DNA of 64,000 nucleotides from CALOBA01 sp942491465 (lineage in GTDB: Bacteria; Pseudomonadota; Gammaproteobacteria; Chromatiales; Chromatiaceae), in NCBI GenBank assembly GCA_942491465.1, contig CALOBA010000064.1, positions 1-64,000 of the forward strand. The letters are read 5' to 3'. This document shows, piece after piece, positions 62,498 to 64,000 of the stretch (its first letter is position 1; every line of letters begins with the position of its first letter). The position numbers and the translations under genes were made by a program. The notes below the pieces were generated by a model that was not told where the DNA came from, did not search any database, and was given only the letters and a program-made list of their open reading frames with translations.

Positions 62498-64000
62498 ATG
62501 ACCCTGAGACCCGATTCGCAGACAGGGACCGCAGGCAGCACAGCACCGACCAAGGACCGAGCCGACGGCAACGCCGGCCTGCATCGACTGCTGCTGCGGC
62601 AGCTGCGCCGAAGCGGTCTGGAGCCCGAGCGCCCCCCCGCCGATGCCGGTGCCTGGGAGGATCTCCTCTGCCGGATCAGCCGCCGCTATGCCGGCCAGGA
62701 GCAGGACCGCTACCTGCTCGAGCGCTCCCTCGACATCTCGTCGACGGAGATGCTTGCCCTCTACGACAGCCTCCGCCGCAATTCCGAGTCGCAGATCGCC
62801 GCCGAGCGCGACAAGCTGCGGGCGGTGATCGACGGCTTCAGCGACGGGTTCTGCACCTTCGATGGCGCCGGTCGGCTGCTCGGCGCCAACCCCGCGGCTC
62901 AGCGGCTCCTCGGTGCCGACGCGGCCCGCACCGGCAGCCCGGCTTTGGCAGGCTTCCGACTGTCCGGTCAGGTGCCGAACGTCGATCCGAGCGATCCGTC
63001 GACCTGGCTCGCCCGTGTCTTGTCCGGGCAGCCGCTTCGCGATGAAAAGGCCGTGCTGCGGCTCGCCGACGATCGCCTGCTGCCGGTGTCGCTGCTGCTC
63101 TACCCGATCATCGAGACCGACGAGGTGACCGGTGGTGTCTGCACCTTCCGCGACCTGAGCGCACTGCAGGACGCCGAGCTGGGGCGCCGACGCCTCGCCC
63201 TCGCCGTCGAGGCCAGCGGGGAAGCCATCTACATCACTGATTTGAAAGGCGTCATCGAGTACGTCAATCCCGCCTTCACCCAGATCACCGGCTGGAGCTG
63301 GAGCGCCGCCATCGGCCAACGGACCAGCATCCTGCGCAGCGATGCCACCGCCGATGCGGTCTACCGCGCGCTTTGGCAGACCATCTCGTCGGGGCAAACC
63401 TGGTCCGGACGTCTACTCAACCGCCGCCGCCCGGGCCAGGGTACGGAGCTGTTCTGGGCGCAAACCACCATTGCCCCGATCCGGGCGGATACCGGAGTCC
63501 CCCTGGGTTACGTGGCCGTGCAGCGCGACATCACCAACCGGGTGGCCGAGGAGGCGCGGCAGGCGCGCGCGGCCGACTTTGCCCGGCTACAGGCGCTGAT
63601 GGCCGAGATCCTCTACCGCGCGCTGCCGCTGCCGAAGCGCATCGCGCAGGCCATCGACGCACTGCGCGACCTGCCCGGCATCGCGCTCAGCGGCGCGTAC
63701 CTGGTCATTGCCGTCGGCGGGGAGCGCGGGACCGAGGTCCTGCTGGAGCGCGACGCCCCGCGCGACGTGCTGCTGCCCAAGCTCTCGCCCGAGGCGTTGG
63801 CAAATCAGCCCCGCGCCTACCTGATGCGTCGTCCGACCCCGGCCCTGGTGCTGCCGAGCGCGCAGGGCGGCAAGGCCATCGGCGCGGTCTGGCTCGGTCT
63901 CGATAAACTGGTGCGGCCTGAGCCGGACCTGCTCCAGCTGCTCGATCAGATCGCCGGGCTGATCGGCGTGGCCATCGCCGACGATCGGGCGCGGCGCGCC
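62498..64000 (+). CDS. PAS/GAF-domain signalling protein, 3' end beyond window
   Basis: An open frame of 501 codons starts at the ATG at 62498 and has no stop before the window end. The N-terminal ~110 residues are helical with ERSLDISSTEMLALYDSLRR, a segment usual in kinases or cyclases coupled to FIST genes. PAS 1 follows (~120-235, IDGFSDGFCTFDGAGRLLGA), then PAS 2 with PAC (~240-365, EASGEAIYITDLKGVIEYVN and GYVAVQRDITNR), then a GAF-like region (~370 on). The output domain is cut off; a histidine kinase or diguanylate cyclase is expected. Confidence 0.8.
   Translation, partial: MTLRPDSQTGTAGSTAPTKDRADGNAGLHRLLLRQLRRSGLEPERPPADAGAWEDLLCRISRRYAGQEQDRYLLERSLDISSTEMLALYDSLRRNSESQIAAERDKLRAVIDGFSDGFCTFDGAGRLLGANPAAQRLLGADAARTGSPALAGFRLSGQVPNVDPSDPSTWLARVLSGQPLRDEKAVLRLADDRLLPVSLLLYPIIETDEVTGGVCTFRDLSALQDAELGRRRLALAVEASGEAIYITDLKGVIEYVNPAFTQITGWSWSAAIGQRTSILRSDATADAVYRALWQTISSGQTWSGRLLNRRRPGQGTELFWAQTTIAPIRADTGVPLGYVAVQRDITNRVAEEARQARAADFARLQALMAEILYRALPLPKRIAQAIDALRDLPGIALSGAYLVIAVGGERGTEVLLERDAPRDVLLPKLSPEALANQPRAYLMRRPTPALVLPSAQGGKAIGAVWLGLDKLVRPEPDLLQLLDQIAGLIGVAIADDRARRA

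Overview
The window reads as chromosomal DNA of a high-GC gammaproteobacterium, most likely a purple sulfur bacterium of the Chromatiaceae. The strongest single clue is a sulfur globule envelope protein gene (24425-24790, minus). A PHA-system gene and the layout glnA - DUF4124 - ntrB - ntrC - epmA - efp - epmB fit the same group. All assignments come from reading the sequence; no database search was run.

Region 1 (1-15.2 kb) is an accessory island. It holds two small hypothetical genes, the 5' part of a group II intron, an IS with an unclassified DDE transposase inserted in that intron, a decayed IS1595-type element, an ISNCY-type transposase broken at its N-terminus, and an IS4 C-terminal scrap. 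These lead into a 1562-residue HEPN-STAND-WD40 protein that looks like an anti-phage or conflict sensor. Its 3' end has run out of frame, and WD40 and Sel1 remnants continue for about 0.8 kb. Direct repeats, REP-like palindromes, an Rpn-type nuclease gene framed by inverted repeats, and a 14-copy hexanucleotide microsatellite follow.

Region 2 (15.2-27.2 kb) carries two convergent membrane proteins with helical tails (one a rhomboid protease), a DUF1640 protein, a wrecked subtilase gene, a BLUF photoreceptor, a secreted fasciclin protein, a zinc-ribbon HExxH membrane protein, gmhA-hldE (ADP-heptose for LPS), the sulfur globule gene with a clear sigma70 promoter, and a secreted sulfatase.

Region 3 (27.5-35.7 kb) is nitrogen control and EF-P modification. 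glnA has an NtrC palindrome and a sigma54 promoter, is followed by a 156-nt palindrome and a terminator, and then come a DUF4124 gene and ntrB-ntrC behind a second NtrC-type site. efp-epmA lie divergent from epmB, so EF-P and two of its lysine-modifying enzymes are together.

Region 4 (35.7-54.5 kb) holds a REC-PAS-degenerate EAL protein overlapping antisense with a 5'-nucleotidase, a membrane coiled-coil protein, an orphan ParA-like ATPase, an RND efflux permease with an unusual histone-like tail plus its adaptor, a membrane dynamin-like GTPase, a ROK sugar kinase, a REP-associated transposase, a PHA-system protein, an unrecognised 599-residue protein, a Tat-exported beta-lactamase-fold protein and prmC.

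Region 5 (54.6-64 kb) has an elongator tRNA-Met, the tsaE-tsaB-tsaD operon and a Sua5-type tsaC, so all four t6A enzymes lie within about 3.5 kb. After these come ychF, a bifunctional mannose-1-P guanylyltransferase/mannose-6-P isomerase, and a FIST sensor protein followed by a PAS/GAF signalling protein that runs off the window end.
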